Shown: in pieces, positions 8,326-18,041 of the stretch
Layout: every line of letters begins with the position of its first letter
Position numbering within the stretch: the first letter of the stretch is position 1
Source: Pseudomonas sp. CFBP 13711
Lineage (GTDB): Bacteria > Pseudomonadota > Gammaproteobacteria > Pseudomonadales > Pseudomonadaceae
Direction: 5' to 3'
Assembly (NCBI RefSeq): GCF_014842265.1
Contig: NZ_JACYVI010000001.1
Location: 980,701 to 1,044,700 of the forward strand
DNA length: 64,000 bases
Translations under genes and position numbers: made by a program
The notes under the pieces: model-generated
Database searches by the model: none
Told to the model about the DNA's origin: nothing
Seen by the model: the letters and a program-made list of their open reading frames with translations, nothing else

Positions 8326-9679
8326 CTCCATCGCCCTGCGCCTGAGCGGCATGTTCGCCCTCGTGGCGCTGCTGGTGTTTCTGTTGATCGGCTGGGCGCT
8401 TTACCTGCAAGTGGACAAGGGCCTGGGTCTGCTGCCGGAAGCCGAGGTCGACGCTCGATACAGCGTGCTCGAATCGGCCGTCCAGCGTTACGGCACGCCT
8501 GAACACTGGGCGAAGATCAACGCCAAGCTCAGGCTGCTCAGCGAGGAAGACAAACGCCTGCGCTTTTGGGTGGTCAGCGACAACCCGACCTATGAATTCG
8601 GCAACCCGGACGCCGAGATCCGCGCTTTCGCCAAGGGCCCCTTGGGCATGCGCGACTTGAACCTGAGCGGCCATGATTACCCGTTCAAAGTGCTGGTCAG
8701 TCAGTTCCCGGCGAAAGATCAACGCCCGCCGCTGCGTTTTCTCACAGCGGTCGACACCGAAACCTTCTGGCAGACCCAACACTCGCTGCTCATCGCGCTG
8801 ATCAGTCTGGCAGCCGTCGGCATTCTCCTCGCCTCAGCACTGGGTTACTGGGTGGCGCGCATCGGCCTGAAACCACTGACGGAACTGTCGCTGGAGGCGC
8901 GCAAACTGACGCCGCCTCGATTGAGCGGGCGCCTGAAGTTGGCGCATCTGCCGCCGGAGCTGGATCAGTTCGTGACCTCGTTCAACTCCACGCTGGACCG
9001 GGTTGAGCAGGCCTATTCGCGGCTGGAGTCGTTCAACGCCGACGTCGCCCATGAACTGCGCTCGCCACTGACCAATCTCATTGGGCAGACCCAGGTGGCG
9101 TTGACCCGAGGGCGGTCGGCCGAGCATTACTTCGAGGTGCTGCAATCCAACCTTGAGGAGCTTGAGCGGCTGCGCTCGATCATCAATGACATGCTGTTTC
9201 TGGCCAGCGCCGACCAGGGCAGCAAGGCCACGCAACTGACCCAGGCCTCGCTCGCCCAGGAAGTGGCGAAGACCCTGGATTACCTGGATTTCATTCTGGA
9301 AGACGCCCAGGTGCAGGTTGACGTGCGAGGCGATGCCAGCGCGCCCATCGAAACCGCGCACTTGCGCCGGGCGCTGATCAACCTGCTGCACAATGCGGTG
9401 CAGCACACCTCGCCAGGGCAGTTGATTCATGTGGATATTCGCGATGAGGGCGATCACGTCAGCATCGGCGTGACCAACCCCGGCGCGCCGATCGCCGAGG
9501 AACATCTGCCGAAACTGTTCGAGCGCTTTTACCGGGTGGATGCCTCGCGCAGCAACAGCGGCGCCAACCACGGGCTGGGCCTGGCGATCGTCAAAGCCAT
9601 CGCCCTGATGCACGGCGGCACCGTGTTCGTGCGCAGCGAGCATGGGGTGAATACGTTCGGGATTAATTTGCCGAGCTAA
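8315..9679 (+). CDS. Sensor histidine kinase (heavy-metal CusS/IrlS type)
   Basis: Membrane kinase partner of the preceding regulator, 454 aa from a GTG start that overlaps the regulator stop by 11 bases, with GGAG 8 bases upstream. Two membrane segments (about residues 10-32 and 160-182) bracket a periplasmic sensor region. A HAMP linker follows (GLKPLTELSLEARKL), then the H-box FNADVAHELRSPLTNL (phospho-His about residue 249) and an ATPase domain with N-box (LINLLHNAVQH), F-box (LFERFYRVDASR) and G-box (GLGLAIVKAIA). A longer form from 8201 is open but would run inside the regulator gene. The signal is not evident; the family includes both metal and general envelope sensors. Confidence 0.92.
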   Translation: MSTNSIALRLSGMFALVALLVFLLIGWALYLQVDKGLGLLPEAEVDARYSVLESAVQRYGTPEHWAKINAKLRLLSEEDKRLRFWVVSDNPTYEFGNPDAEIRAFAKGPLGMRDLNLSGHDYPFKVLVSQFPAKDQRPPLRFLTAVDTETFWQTQHSLLIALISLAAVGILLASALGYWVARIGLKPLTELSLEARKLTPPRLSGRLKLAHLPPELDQFVTSFNSTLDRVEQAYSRLESFNADVAHELRSPLTNLIGQTQVALTRGRSAEHYFEVLQSNLEELERLRSIINDMLFLASADQGSKATQLTQASLAQEVAKTLDYLDFILEDAQVQVDVRGDASAPIETAHLRRALINLLHNAVQHTSPGQLIHVDIRDEGDHVSIGVTNPGAPIAEEHLPKLFERFYRVDASRSNSGANHGLGLAIVKAIALMHGGTVFVRSEHGVNTFGINLPS

Positions 9680-9700
9680 TGCGGGCGGCGGGATTACCCT

Positions 9701-9815
9701 GATCGTTCCCGCGCTCCGCGTGGTAACGCCGCGCGGGTGCTCCGCGTCCGCATTTGCGTTTAAAGGACGCGGAGCGTCATGAGCGGCATTCCTACGCGGA
9801 GCGTGAGGAACGATC
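9701..9815. repeat. Nested inverted repeat (GATCGTTCC family)
   Basis: An outer inverted repeat (GATCGTTCCCGCGCTCCGCG at 9701-9720 and its complement at about 9796-9815) encloses an inner perfect 11-bp pair, GCTCCGCGTCC and GGACGCGGAGC (about 9739-9775). Directly after the kinase gene, it can fold into a long stem and may end that transcript. Related shorter copies stand at 10065-10096 and 30898-30928. Confidence 0.85.
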
Positions 9816-9859
9816 ACAGGCGAGCGGCGGCGAGGTCGCCTGGATCTCTTAGCTACCGA

Positions 9860-10033
9860 TTAAGCCCTGCGTTTTTTCACTTCGCGCCGCAAGCGCGTGT
9901 TGTCCACCGCAAGCGACACAATCATTAAAGTGCTTAGTAGTTCAAAACCGTTCAGACCGACGTAGTGCCAAAACACCCACGCAGCAAAGGCGACAATCAC
10001 AGCGACTGCAAGCAGCAGGATTGAGTCTTTCAC
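9860..10033 (-). CDS. Small membrane protein of unknown function, 57 aa
   Basis: A frame with a GTG start at 10031-10033 encodes 57 residues: VKDSILLLAVAVIVAFAAWV is one membrane helix, a short loop HYVGLNGFE follows, then a second hydrophobic stretch (LLSTLMIVSLAV), and a basic tail rich in Arg and Lys (RLRREVKKRRA). This charge pattern and clean hydrophobic blocks look like a real gene rather than chance. A GGGG lies about 10 bases before the start as a weak ribosome site. It is flanked on both sides by repeats of the GATCGTTCC family. I do not recognise the protein. Confidence 0.6.
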   Translation of the reverse strand: MKDSILLLAVAVIVAFAAWVFWHYVGLNGFELLSTLMIVSLAVDNTRLRREVKKRRA

Positions 10034-10064
10034 ACTACATGCCCCAAGAATCCATAGTTGGCTT

Positions 10065-10096
10065 GATCGTTCCCACGCGGAGCGTGAGGAACGATC
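10065..10096. repeat. Palindromic repeat (GATCGTTCC family)
   Basis: GATCGTTCCCACGC pairs with GCGTGAGGAACGATC around a very short loop, with one mismatch. It sits between the 57-aa membrane protein and the PhnA-like gene and belongs to the same family as the element at 9701-9815. Confidence 0.85.
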
Positions 10097-10106
10097 CTCG
10101 TGGAGA

Positions 10107-10448
10107 TCAACCCTTCTTCACAAACTCCGACTTCAGCTTCATCGCGCCGATGCCGTCGATTTTGCAGTCGATGTCATGATCGCCGTCCACCAGACGAATG
10201 TTTTTGACCTTGGTGCCGACCTTGACCACCAGCGACGAGCCTTTGACCTTCAGGTCCTTGATGACCGTGACGGTGTCGCCGTCCTGCAGGGTGTTGCCCA
10301 CGGCGTCCTTGATGACTTTGGTGTCGTCGCCCGCTTCGGCGCTGGCGCCGTCAGCCGACCATTCGTGGGCGCATTCCGGGCACACGAACTGGCTGCCATC
10401 TTCGTAGGTGTACTCGGAACTGCATTTTGGGCACGGCGGTAAGCTCAC
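10107..10448 (-). CDS. yjdM: PhnA/YjdM family zinc-ribbon protein
   Basis: Small soluble protein of the PhnA family (113 aa). An N-terminal zinc ribbon has CPKC (residues 6-9) and CPEC, followed by the conserved PhnA domain ([23 protein letters not shown] ... [19 protein letters not shown]). I chose the GTG at 10446-10448 because the family begins SLPPCPKC directly after Met; an ATG at 10502 would add 18 residues but has its purine tract too close. Despite the old name 'alkylphosphonate utilisation', the family is not part of C-P lyase and its role is unclear. It is divergent from the DUF1810 gene. Confidence 0.87.
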   Translation of the reverse strand: MSLPPCPKCSSEYTYEDGSQFVCPECAHEWSADGASAEAGDDTKVIKDAVGNTLQDGDTVTVIKDLKVKGSSLVVKVGTKVKNIRLVDGDHDIDCKIDGIGAMKLKSEFVKKG

Positions 10449-10601
10449 GGCGGATCTCGCATCAGAAGGAATAGGCGCAGGATTATAAGGGTTTTTATCC
10501 ACCTGAGGAGCGGGCGCCTGAAAACGCTGGAAACATCGCCCGCTGCGGTAGTCTGAATCCCAAGCACGGCGAGAGGCCGTGGTCAGGGCGAGGAGTCAGC
10601 C

Positions 10602-11024
10602 ATGAACGATCCATTTGACCTGCAGCGATTTGTCGAGGCGCAAGCGTCGACCCACGAACGCGCATTGGCGGAGCTTAAATCCGGGCGCAAACAGTCGCAC
10701 TGGATGTGGTTCGTCTTCCCGCAACTGGCGGGTCTGGGCCACAGCGACATGGCCCGGCGGTACGGCATCAGTGGGCGTGAGGAGGCGATTGCCTACTTGC
10801 AGCATCCGGTATTGGGCGAACGGTTGGCGCGCTGTTGCGAGGCATTGCTTGAGTGGAAAGCTCGCAGCGCCACGCAAATCATGGGCTCGCCGGACGACAT
10901 GAAGCTGCGCTCGAGCATGACCCTGTTTGCAGCGTTCGCGCCTGAAACGCGGGTTTTTCAGGAAGTGCTTGAGGCGTTTTTCGACGGCAAGCCGGATGCC
11001 GTAACGCTGTCGAAGCTGGGCTGA
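10602..11024 (+). CDS. DUF1810 family protein
   Basis: A 140-aa soluble protein of the DUF1810 family: DPFDLQRFVEAQASTHERAL at the start, then the conserved HWMWFVFPQLAGLG, AIAYLQHPVLGERL and DDMKLRSSMTLFA. Function is unknown. A strong GGAG lies 7 bases before the ATG. Single gene, followed after 25 bases by the convergent ZIP transporter gene. Confidence 0.88.
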   Translation: MNDPFDLQRFVEAQASTHERALAELKSGRKQSHWMWFVFPQLAGLGHSDMARRYGISGREEAIAYLQHPVLGERLARCCEALLEWKARSATQIMGSPDDMKLRSSMTLFAAFAPETRVFQEVLEAFFDGKPDAVTLSKLG

Positions 11025-11049
11025 GGCAGGCTTTCACCTGCACTCACCC

Positions 11050-11937
11050 TCAGGCCAACGCCGTGTCCATCACCATCATCAGGCAGAACCCGACCAGCAA
11101 TCCGAAGCTGGCAATTTTGTCGTGACCGTTGCGGCGGGATTCGGGGATGACTTCGTGGGTCACCACCAGCAGCATCGCCCCGGCCGCCAGCGCCAGGCCC
11201 ACCGGCAACAGCAACGCGGCCACTTCCACCAGCCAGGCGCAGAGCACGGCGAACACCGGTTCGACCAACCCGGACGCCGCGCCGATCAGAAACGCCTTGA
11301 GCCGGGACATGCCGGCAGACGCCAGCACCAGCGCGATGACCAGCCCTTCCGGCACGTCCTGAATGGCGATACCCATCGCCAGGCTGTCGGCGTGGGCCAG
11401 ACCACCACCCGCCGACACGCCCACCGCCATGCCTTCGGGAATGTTGTGGGCAATGATGGCAATCACAAACAGCCAGATGTTCGAGGGAATCGCCGGTTTC
11501 CCGGCCACCTCCGACAACTGCGGTCCTCTGGAGACCAGCGTGTCGACCAGAAACAGGCCCGCGGCGCCGAGCAATATCCCGAAGCTGATCAACGCACCGG
11601 CGCCCCACGGGGTAAAACCCAGATCGTGGGCCGCGCCCAAGCCCGGCACAATCAATGAAAACGCCGTCGCTGCCAGCATGATGCCGGCACCGAAACCCAG
11701 CAGGCCGTCGGACACCGCCACCGGCATGCCGCGGATCACCAGCACCGGCACGGCACCCAGCGCGGTGCCCAATGCGCAGATGGCGCCACCTTCCAGCGCT
11801 CGCAACATTCTGGGCTCAAGTGCAACCCATGAAAGTCCCTGCGCCACCAGCAGGCCGGTGCCAACGAGGACCAGAATCGAGCCCAATGCCAGCCGCAATA
11901 ACCGCACGCTGCCGAGAGCCAGTATGTCCGAACGCAT
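11050..11937 (-). CDS. ZIP family metal transporter
   Basis: Inner-membrane divalent metal carrier of the ZIP/GufA group, 295 aa with about eight membrane helices. The key helix-4 motif is HNIPEGMAVG (about residue 165) and helix 5 has QDVPEGLVIAL; these His and Glu residues form the metal-binding centre. AAGG precedes the ATG. It starts 29 bases after sodA on the same strand, so it is probably transcribed with the MnSOD gene. In P. aeruginosa a ZIP gene holds the same place (PA4467, from memory). Manganese for the SOD is a reasonable substrate guess, but zinc or iron cannot be excluded. Confidence 0.87.
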   Translation of the reverse strand: MRSDILALGSVRLLRLALGSILVLVGTGLLVAQGLSWVALEPRMLRALEGGAICALGTALGAVPVLVIRGMPVAVSDGLLGFGAGIMLAATAFSLIVPGLGAAHDLGFTPWGAGALISFGILLGAAGLFLVDTLVSRGPQLSEVAGKPAIPSNIWLFVIAIIAHNIPEGMAVGVSAGGGLAHADSLAMGIAIQDVPEGLVIALVLASAGMSRLKAFLIGAASGLVEPVFAVLCAWLVEVAALLLPVGLALAAGAMLLVVTHEVIPESRRNGHDKIASFGLLVGFCLMMVMDTALA

Positions 11938-11966
11938 AAATCGCCTTATCCGAGGTCTGGGAAATT

Positions 11967-12578
11967 TCAGCCGAGCGCCGCTGCGTAGCGCTTGGCAACC
12001 TCATCCCAGTTGACGACGTTGTAGAACGCGGCGATGTATTCCGGACGACGGTTCTGGTAGCGCAGGTAATAGGCATGCTCCCAGACGTCCAGCCCGAGGA
12101 TCGGCGTGTTGCCATTCATGAGCGGGCTGTCCTGATTGCCACTGCTTTCCACCACGAGTTTTTTGTCCGGGGTAACGCTCAGCCAGGCCCAGCCGCTGCC
12201 GAAGCGGGTCAGCGCTGCCTTGGTGAAGGCGTCCTTGAACGCGTCGAATCCGCCTACTTGCTCGTCGATCGCCGTCGCCAGCGCACCGCTTGGCAGGCCG
12301 CCCCCTTGGGGGCTCATCACTTCCCAAAACAACGAATGGTTGGCATGACCGCCGCCTTGATTGATCACCGCCGGGCGCAGTTTTTCCGGAAGCTCGGCGA
12401 CGCTGGCGACCAGCTTCTCGATCGGCCACTCGGCGTATTCAGTGCCCTCAACGGCTGCGTTGAGGTTGTTGATGTAGGTTTGGTGGTGCTTGCTGTAGTG
12501 GATTTCCATGGTCTGCGCGTCGATGTGCGGCTCGAGCGCATCGTAGGCGTAGGGCAAGGCTGGCAAGGTGAACGGCAT
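11967..12578 (-). CDS. sodA: Manganese superoxide dismutase
   Basis: Converts superoxide to hydrogen peroxide in the cytoplasm; 203 aa. Start at 12578 ([20 protein letters not shown]). Metal ligands are visible: His in YSKHHQTYI (about 27), His in HANHSLFW (about 81), and Asp and His in LDVWEHAYY (about 167 and 171). [14 protein letters not shown] and the C-terminal context point to the Mn rather than the Fe form. GGAG stands about 10 bases upstream, inside the end of orfX, whose stop lies one base from the ATG. It is read with fagA and orfX, whose promoter carries a Fur-type box, so iron starvation should induce it. Confidence 0.95.
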   Translation of the reverse strand: MPFTLPALPYAYDALEPHIDAQTMEIHYSKHHQTYINNLNAAVEGTEYAEWPIEKLVASVAELPEKLRPAVINQGGGHANHSLFWEVMSPQGGGLPSGALATAIDEQVGGFDAFKDAFTKAALTRFGSGWAWLSVTPDKKLVVESSGNQDSPLMNGNTPILGLDVWEHAYYLRYQNRRPEYIAAFYNVVNWDEVAKRYAAALG

Positions 12579-12579
12579 G

Positions 12580-13041
12580 TCAGTGGACTCCAAACGAGAG
12601 GGTGCCAGCGCGGGCAACGTGGTGCTGAAGCGCCGAGCGGGAATGTTCGCCGTTGCTGTTGAGCAGGCGACGGGTGCGTGGGTACTCGCCGTATTGGCCG
12701 ACGAAACCCAAGAGTTCGCTGTAGGTTTTATTGCTGTGCCGCAGCGCCGCCTGTCGCAGGGCAGGCGTCATTTGCGGGTCCTGAATCACATTCAACAGGC
12801 GCTGATGGACGGCGCAGAGGTATTCGGCGCTCTCCTCCGGCTGACCCAGGCTCAGGTGCAGATCCGCCAGGTTGTGGTGCGAAATCACGAACGCCGCCAC
12901 GGCCTCATCGGCGACGCTCCAGCGGTCGAACAGCACTTGCGCCAGCGCGAGGGCTTGCAGGTACAGCTCGCGCGCATCGATCAGGTCGCCTCGGTTGAAG
13001 CAACTGTTACCGCTCAGGATGGTACGTTTCCATTGCTCCAT
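12580..13041 (-). CDS. Hypothetical helical protein of the sodA operon (orfX)
   Basis: Equivalent by position to 'orfX' of the fagA-fumC-orfX-sodA operon (PA4469). 153 aa from the ATG at 13041, which has GAGGA 9 bases upstream; a GTG at 13056 would overlap fagA. The first half ([20 protein letters not shown] ... [21 protein letters not shown]) reads like tetratricopeptide helices, so a protein-binding role is possible. No catalytic motif is visible. It is coupled to sodA with a single base between. Confidence 0.8.
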   Translation of the reverse strand: MEQWKRTILSGNSCFNRGDLIDARELYLQALALAQVLFDRWSVADEAVAAFVISHHNLADLHLSLGQPEESAEYLCAVHQRLLNVIQDPQMTPALRQAALRHSNKTYSELLGFVGQYGEYPRTRRLLNSNGEHSRSALQHHVARAGTLSFGVH

Positions 13042-13052
13042 GGCGCAGGTCC

Positions 13053-13484
13053 TCACGAGTGGCGCCGGCGATCAGAAGCCGTCGGCAGGGCGTTTTGCGG
13101 ATTCGATGGCGCGGGTTCCGTCAGCGGAATCGACGGCAGCAGTGCGCAGGTCGCCAGGCGCTGGGCGAAGGCCTGAACGCGTTCCAACTGAGCAGCGGAG
13201 AAAGCAAGCGCCTGCATGTCCCGCAGCGGACGCCACGCCTGGTCCAGGCACAGACAACGCCAATGCCAGGGCAGCGCGGTGTCGCTGGCGGTGTCGATCA
13301 GCAGGCGAAAGGTGCTTTCACAGATGAGGGATTTGGGCGTGGCGGTAAAGCGCGCCAGGTAACGGCCTTCCGCAAGGTAGTGTTCGATGAGCCGCGGCTC
13401 GTCCGGATCCAGCGCGCAGCGAATCCGCAGACTCAACGCGCGCCAGTTTTCCAGGTACGGCGACTCGTGCAGAACAGTGCCCAT
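13053..13484 (-). CDS. fagA: Fur-associated gene A product
   Basis: First gene of the sodA operon; 143 aa, no signal peptide or membrane segment. It matches by position and character the small Fur-regulated FagA of P. aeruginosa; its biochemical role is unknown. Features: LRIRCALDPDEPRLIEHYLAEGRYLARF and a Trp/Cys-rich stretch ALPWHWRCLCLD. The stop overlaps the Shine-Dalgarno region of orfX. In P. aeruginosa fumC follows here; in this window there is no room for it. Confidence 0.78.
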   Translation of the reverse strand: MGTVLHESPYLENWRALSLRIRCALDPDEPRLIEHYLAEGRYLARFTATPKSLICESTFRLLIDTASDTALPWHWRCLCLDQAWRPLRDMQALAFSAAQLERVQAFAQRLATCALLPSIPLTEPAPSNPQNALPTASDRRRHS

Positions 13485-13501
13485 GACCGAGGCCCACTTA
13501 A

Positions 13502-13522
13502 CGAATGAGATTCATTATTAAA
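13502..13522 (-). promoter_or_regulatory. Probable Fur box upstream of fagA
   Basis: On the minus strand AATAATGAATCTCATTCG resembles the Fur consensus (GATAATGATAATCATTATC): AATGA and TCATT form an inverted repeat with a 3-base centre at 13505-13517. It lies about 20-35 bases before the fagA start. Fur control of this operon is known in P. aeruginosa; here it is inferred from the site. Confidence 0.7.
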
Positions 13523-13586
13523 TGAGTTTAAGAATCAAAACAACCCCGGCGGCGGATTGAGTTCACGCACGGAGCTTGAAATCGCC

Positions 13587-13626
13587 CATAAAAAGGCCCG
13601 CACCGAAATCGATGCAGGCCTTTTGG
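13587..13626 (-). terminator. Rho-independent terminator after pmbA
   Basis: An inverted repeat AAAAGGCCTGCA ... TGCGGGCCTTTT with a 10-base loop and T-runs on both sides. It stands 25 bases after the pmbA stop and could also work in the other direction. Confidence 0.85.
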
Positions 13627-13650
13627 GTGAAGCGGCCGAAGAGGGCGAAA

Positions 13651-14997
13651 TCAGCTGCCCGCGACCATCATTTTCTCGATCAGCACAGAGCCGGTGCGGA
13701 TGTTGCTGCGCAACTCCAGATCAGTGCCCACGGCGACGATCTGCTTGAACATGTCGCGCATGTTGCCGGCGATGGTCACTTCCTGAACCGGGAACTGAAT
13801 CTCGCCGTTCTCGACCCAAAAACCTGCCGCGCCGCGAGAATAATCGCCGGTGACCATGTTCAGGCCGCTGCCCATTAGCTCGGTGACCAACAGCCCGCGT
13901 CCCATTCGGCGGATCAGCGCCGCTTGGTCCTCAGTGCCGTGGCTGACGAACAGGTTATGCACGCCACCTGCGTTCGCGGTGCTCGGCAGGCCCAGTTTGC
14001 GGCCCGAATAGGTGCTGAGGATGTAGGAGACCAGATCACCGTTTTCGACGAACGGCTTGGCGTAAGTCGCCAGGCCATCGCCGTCGAACGCGGAGCTGCC
14101 CATGGCGCCGACCAGATGCGGACGCTCGTCGATGGTCATCCACTCGGGGAACAGACGTTGACCGATCGCGCCTTCTAGGAAGGACGACTTGCGGTACAGG
14201 TTGCCGCCGGAAATCGCGCCCATAAAACTGCCGAACAAACCGCCCGCCAATTCTGCCGAGAACAGCACCGGCACTTCGCAAGTCGGCACCGGCCGTGCGC
14301 CCAGTCGGCTCGCGGCGCGCTCGGCGGCTTTCTGGCCGATGAGTCTGGCGTCCATCAACAGCTCGCCACGGCGATTCACGTCATACCAGTAGTCGCGCTG
14401 CATCTGCCCTTCGCCCTCGGCGATCATCACGCAGCTCAGGCTGTGGCGGGTCGACGCGTAGCCGCCGATGAAACCGTGACTGTTGCCGTAGACGCGGCAG
14501 CCCTGATGCACGTTCAGCGTGGTGCCGTCGGCGTTCTTGATCCGGCTGTCGGCGTCGAAGGCCGCGGCTTCACAGATCAGCGCGCGCTCGATGGCTTGTT
14601 CGGGGGTGATGTCCCACGGGTGATAGAGGTCAAAATCCGGCTGGTCTTTCGCCATCAGCGCAGCGTCGGCGAGCCCCGAGGCTTCGTCTTCCGACGTGTG
14701 TTTGGCGATGGCCAGCGCGGCGGCAACGGTTTCACGAATGGCGTCGGGGCCGCTCGCGGAGGTGCTGGCCGAACCCTTGCGGTGGCCCACGTACAAGGTG
14801 ATGCCAAAACCCTGATCGCGGTTGAATTCGACCGTCTCGACTTCGCGCTGACGAACCGTGGTGGACAGGCCCTGCTCCAGCGACACGGCGACTTCACACG
14901 CAGTCGCGCCCTGACGCTTGGCTTCAGCGACGATCTGCTCGACCTGCTGCTGCAATGTTGGCAAAGCCTGCGGGCCGACGCTTTCTGATGCACTCAT
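13651..14997 (-). CDS. pmbA: Metalloprotease TldE/PmbA
   Basis: Partner of TldD in the heterodimeric protease that trims modified peptides such as microcin B17 and unfolded leader peptides; 448 aa from the ATG at 14997, which has GGAG 7 bases upstream (ATGs at 15009 and 15012 lack this). Family features: [15 protein letters not shown] near residue 80, [27 protein letters not shown] in the middle, and [18 protein letters not shown] near the C-terminus. As usual for TldE it lacks the HExxxH motif of TldD. Monocistronic, bounded by a terminator; the divergent yjgA gene starts 93 bases away. Confidence 0.95.
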   Translation of the reverse strand: MSASESVGPQALPTLQQQVEQIVAEAKRQGATACEVAVSLEQGLSTTVRQREVETVEFNRDQGFGITLYVGHRKGSASTSASGPDAIRETVAAALAIAKHTSEDEASGLADAALMAKDQPDFDLYHPWDITPEQAIERALICEAAAFDADSRIKNADGTTLNVHQGCRVYGNSHGFIGGYASTRHSLSCVMIAEGEGQMQRDYWYDVNRRGELLMDARLIGQKAAERAASRLGARPVPTCEVPVLFSAELAGGLFGSFMGAISGGNLYRKSSFLEGAIGQRLFPEWMTIDERPHLVGAMGSSAFDGDGLATYAKPFVENGDLVSYILSTYSGRKLGLPSTANAGGVHNLFVSHGTEDQAALIRRMGRGLLVTELMGSGLNMVTGDYSRGAAGFWVENGEIQFPVQEVTIAGNMRDMFKQIVAVGTDLELRSNIRTGSVLIEKMMVAGS

Positions 14998-15090
14998 GAC
15001 GTTCTCCATCAAATTCTGATTTCAGCAGCCGGGCCGGACAACCGGGCCCTGACTGGTTATCATGGCGGCGTTTATTTGCGGACGGCCCCC

Positions 15091-15612
15091 ATGGTTGATT
15101 CTTACGACGACTCCTTCGACGGAGAGAAAAGCAAAACCCAGGTCAAACGAGAGCTTCACGCTCTGGTGGAGCTAGGCGAACGCTTGACGACATTCAAGCC
15201 CGATGTGCTGGCCAAGCTGCCTCTGACCGACCCTTTGCGTCGGGCATTGGCCGATGCTTCCAAGCACACCGCGCACATTGCGCGCAAACGCCACATTCAA
15301 TTCATCGGCAAGCTGATGCGCGATCAGGATCTGGATGAAATCCTGGTGCTGCTCGATCAGCTCGACGCTTCTACGCGCCAGTACAACGAGCGCTTCCACA
15401 ATCTGGAACGCTGGCGTGATCGCCTGGTGACCGGTACCGACGACGTGCTTGAGCAGTTCGTCAGTGAATACCCGGACGCCGACCGCCAGCAACTGCGCTC
15501 GCTGATCCGCCAGGCTCAGCATGAAGCCGCGCAGAACAAGGCCCCTACCGCGACCCGCAAAATCTTCAAATACATCCGCGAGCTAGACGAAAGCAAACGC
15601 GGACTGCGCTAG
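15091..15612 (+). CDS. yjgA: Ribosome-associated protein YjgA (DarP, DUF615)
   Basis: A 173-aa charged protein of the YjgA/DarP family, which in E. coli binds late 50S assembly intermediates. The start at 15091 gives [32 protein letters not shown]; a TTG at 15076 would add five residues. Family blocks: [20 protein letters not shown] and the C-terminal [14 protein letters not shown]. No membrane segment. It lies between pmbA and tldD as in other Pseudomonas, convergent with tldD. Confidence 0.92.
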   Translation: MVDSYDDSFDGEKSKTQVKRELHALVELGERLTTFKPDVLAKLPLTDPLRRALADASKHTAHIARKRHIQFIGKLMRDQDLDEILVLLDQLDASTRQYNERFHNLERWRDRLVTGTDDVLEQFVSEYPDADRQQLRSLIRQAQHEAAQNKAPTATRKIFKYIRELDESKRGLR

Positions 15613-15660
15613 AACTGCTGCGCCGTTTGAATCACTCAACCGGCGCAAGCCCCTCGATTA

Positions 15661-17103
15661 TCAAGCCCCGCCTGTGCCGCCAACGGTGATCGCATCGATC
15701 TTCAGCGTGGGCTGACCGACGCCGACTGGAACCGATTGACCGTCCTTGCCGCAGGTGCCCACGCCACTGTCCAGGGACAGATCGTTGCCGACCATCGACA
15801 CGCGGCTCATGCATTCCGGGCCGTTACCAATCAGCGTCGCGCCTTTGACCGGTGCGGTGATTTTGCCGTCTTCGATCAGATAGGCCTCGCTGGTGGAGAA
15901 CACGAACTTGCCGCTGGTGATATCGACCTGCCCGCCACCGAGGTTGGCACAGTAGATCCCGCGCTTGACCGAGGCGATGATTTCCGCCGGATCGCTCTGG
16001 CCGCCGAGCATGTAGGTATTGGTCATGCGCGGCATCGGCAGGTGCGCGTAGGACTCGCGACGACCATTGCCCGTGCGCGCGACGCCCATCAGCCGTGCGT
16101 TGAGCTTGTCTTGCATGTAGCCCTTGAGCACGCCGTTCTCGATCAGCGTGGTGCACTCGGTCGGGGTGCCTTCGTCATCGACGGTGAGAGAACCGCGGCG
16201 ATCGGCCAACGTGCCGTCATCGACAATGGTGCAGAGTTTCGAAGCGACCATCTCGCCCATGCGACCGCTGTAGGCCGAGCTGCCCTTGCGGTTGAAGTCG
16301 CCCTCAAGGCCGTGGCCGACCGCTTCGTGCAGCAACACGCCGGACCAGCCGGAACCCAACACCACCGGCAAGATGCCCGCCGGCGCCGGGATGGCTTCGA
16401 GATTGACCAGCGCCTGACGCAGCGCTTCACGGGCATAGCCCATGGCGCGGTCGTCGCTGAGGAAATAACGGTAATCGGTGCGACCGCCGCCGCCATGGCC
16501 GCCGCGCTCACGACGGCCGTTCTGCTCGACGATCACACTGACGTTGAAACGCACCAGCGGACGGACGTCGGCGGCAAGACCGCCGTCAGTGGAGGCGACA
16601 AGAATGCGTTCCCAGACACCGGCCATGCTCACGGTGACTTGCTGAATGCGCGGGTCAAGCGCACGGGTAGCGGCGTCGACACGCTTGAGCAATTCGACTT
16701 TCTCGGCGCGGGTCATGACTTCCAGCGGGTTGTCCGGCGCGTACAGCTGGGCGACGTCCTGGGTGGTGAACGCCTGAACACGACCGTTCTGGCCAGCTCG
16801 GGAAATCGAGCGCGCGGCCCGGGCCGCCTGGGTCAAAGCTTCAGGGGTGATGGCGTTGCTGTAGGCGAAGCCGGTTTTCTCACCCGATTGCGCGCGGACG
16901 CCGACGCCTTGGTCCAGGTTGAAACTGCCTTCCTTGACGATGCCGTCTTCCAGCGCCCAGGACTCGGAAATCTGCCCCTGAAAATACAGGTCGGCCGCAT
17001 CAATGCCGGGGCCGGCCAGCTCGCCGAGCACCGATTGCAGGCTGTCGATGCTCAGGCCGCCTGGTGCCAGAAGGTGTTCGCTGACAGAGGACAAGTGGCT
17101 CAT
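15661..17103 (-). CDS. tldD: Metalloprotease TldD
   Basis: Catalytic, zinc-binding half of the TldD/TldE protease, 480 aa from the ATG at 17103 with GGAG 6 bases upstream. The HExxxH motif ([14 protein letters not shown], about residue 260) carries the zinc ligands, and the C-terminal domain has [25 protein letters not shown]. An N-terminal [18 protein letters not shown] is typical of the family. It follows the nitrilase gene with two bases between stop and start, so the two are probably co-transcribed. The partner pmbA is encoded nearby as a separate unit. Confidence 0.96.
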   Translation of the reverse strand: MSHLSSVSEHLLAPGGLSIDSLQSVLGELAGPGIDAADLYFQGQISESWALEDGIVKEGSFNLDQGVGVRAQSGEKTGFAYSNAITPEALTQAARAARSISRAGQNGRVQAFTTQDVAQLYAPDNPLEVMTRAEKVELLKRVDAATRALDPRIQQVTVSMAGVWERILVASTDGGLAADVRPLVRFNVSVIVEQNGRRERGGHGGGGRTDYRYFLSDDRAMGYAREALRQALVNLEAIPAPAGILPVVLGSGWSGVLLHEAVGHGLEGDFNRKGSSAYSGRMGEMVASKLCTIVDDGTLADRRGSLTVDDEGTPTECTTLIENGVLKGYMQDKLNARLMGVARTGNGRRESYAHLPMPRMTNTYMLGGQSDPAEIIASVKRGIYCANLGGGQVDITSGKFVFSTSEAYLIEDGKITAPVKGATLIGNGPECMSRVSMVGNDLSLDSGVGTCGKDGQSVPVGVGQPTLKIDAITVGGTGGA

Positions 17104-17105
17104 AT

Positions 17106-17957
17106 TCACTCCGGGGTATTGGCAGGTCGCACGGCGGCCTGCGAAAAAAATCGCCGGTGATTCGATACCGGCATGCGCGCCCGTATGGACGCTTGTTCTA
17201 CGCTGTCTCGTTCGGCCAGCAGCACGGCTTCACCCTGTGCCTGCTCGGCCAGCACGCGGCCCCATGGATCTATGATCGCCGCGTGCCCAAATGTTTCTCT
17301 CGGCCCCGGATGAATGCCGCCTTGCGCCGCCGCCAGTACGTAGCACTGGGTTTCGATGGCCCGGGCGCGCAGCAGAATCTCCCAGTGCGCCGCGCCGGTC
17401 ACGGCGGTAAAGGCCGACGGCGCAGTGATCAATTCAGCCCCCGCCTCCCGCAGCGCGGTGTACAGCTCCGGGAAACGCAGGTCGTAACACACCGAAAGCC
17501 CCAGCCTGCCGATTGGTGTGTCAGCCACTACGACATTGTTGCCGTGGGCGTAATCGTCGGACTCCCGGTAACGCCCTCGGGCATCGGCAACATCGACGTC
17601 GAACAGGTGCAGTTTGTCGTAACGCGCGACTTGCTGGCCTTGGTCGTCGATCAGCAGCGAGCATGCGGTGACTTTGCCATCAGGCTGACCTTCAGGGGGC
17701 AGCGGCAATGTCCCGGCCACTATCCATAAGGTGAGGTCGCGAGCGGTAAGTTTCAACCATGGCAGGATCGGTCCTTCGCCAAGGGCCTCGGCGCGGCCGA
17801 TGGCAGCCACATCACGACGGCCCATCGCGGCGAAGTTTTCCGGGAGCACAGCCAGTTTTGCGCCCGACGCAGCAGCCTGCTCCAGCAACCGGCGCGCCTG
17901 GGCCAGATTGCCGAGCACGTCGCTCTGGCTGACCATCTGAATGACTGCGAAAGACAT
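17106..17957 (-). CDS. Carbon-nitrogen hydrolase (nitrilase superfamily, Nit1-like)
   Basis: A 283-aa cytoplasmic amidase. The Glu-Lys-Cys catalytic set is visible: Glu in [10 protein letters not shown] (about 41), Lys in RYDKLHLFD (about 113), Cys in [13 protein letters not shown] (about 153). Length and motifs fit the Nit branch that deaminates side products such as deaminated glutathione; the actual substrate is not shown. GGGAG lies 6 bases before the ATG. Located between yhdP and tldD; a repeat-bearing gap separates it from yhdP. Confidence 0.92.
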   Translation of the reverse strand: MSFAVIQMVSQSDVLGNLAQARRLLEQAAASGAKLAVLPENFAAMGRRDVAAIGRAEALGEGPILPWLKLTARDLTLWIVAGTLPLPPEGQPDGKVTACSLLIDDQGQQVARYDKLHLFDVDVADARGRYRESDDYAHGNNVVVADTPIGRLGLSVCYDLRFPELYTALREAGAELITAPSAFTAVTGAAHWEILLRARAIETQCYVLAAAQGGIHPGPRETFGHAAIIDPWGRVLAEQAQGEAVLLAERDSVEQASIRARMPVSNHRRFFSQAAVRPANTPE

Positions 17958-18041
17958 ACACGCTCCCTGATCGATAGAACTGCACTCTACTCCAAGCGCT
18001 GAGGATTGGGCTTGCTCGACACGCTGATTTCAGCCTACTGG

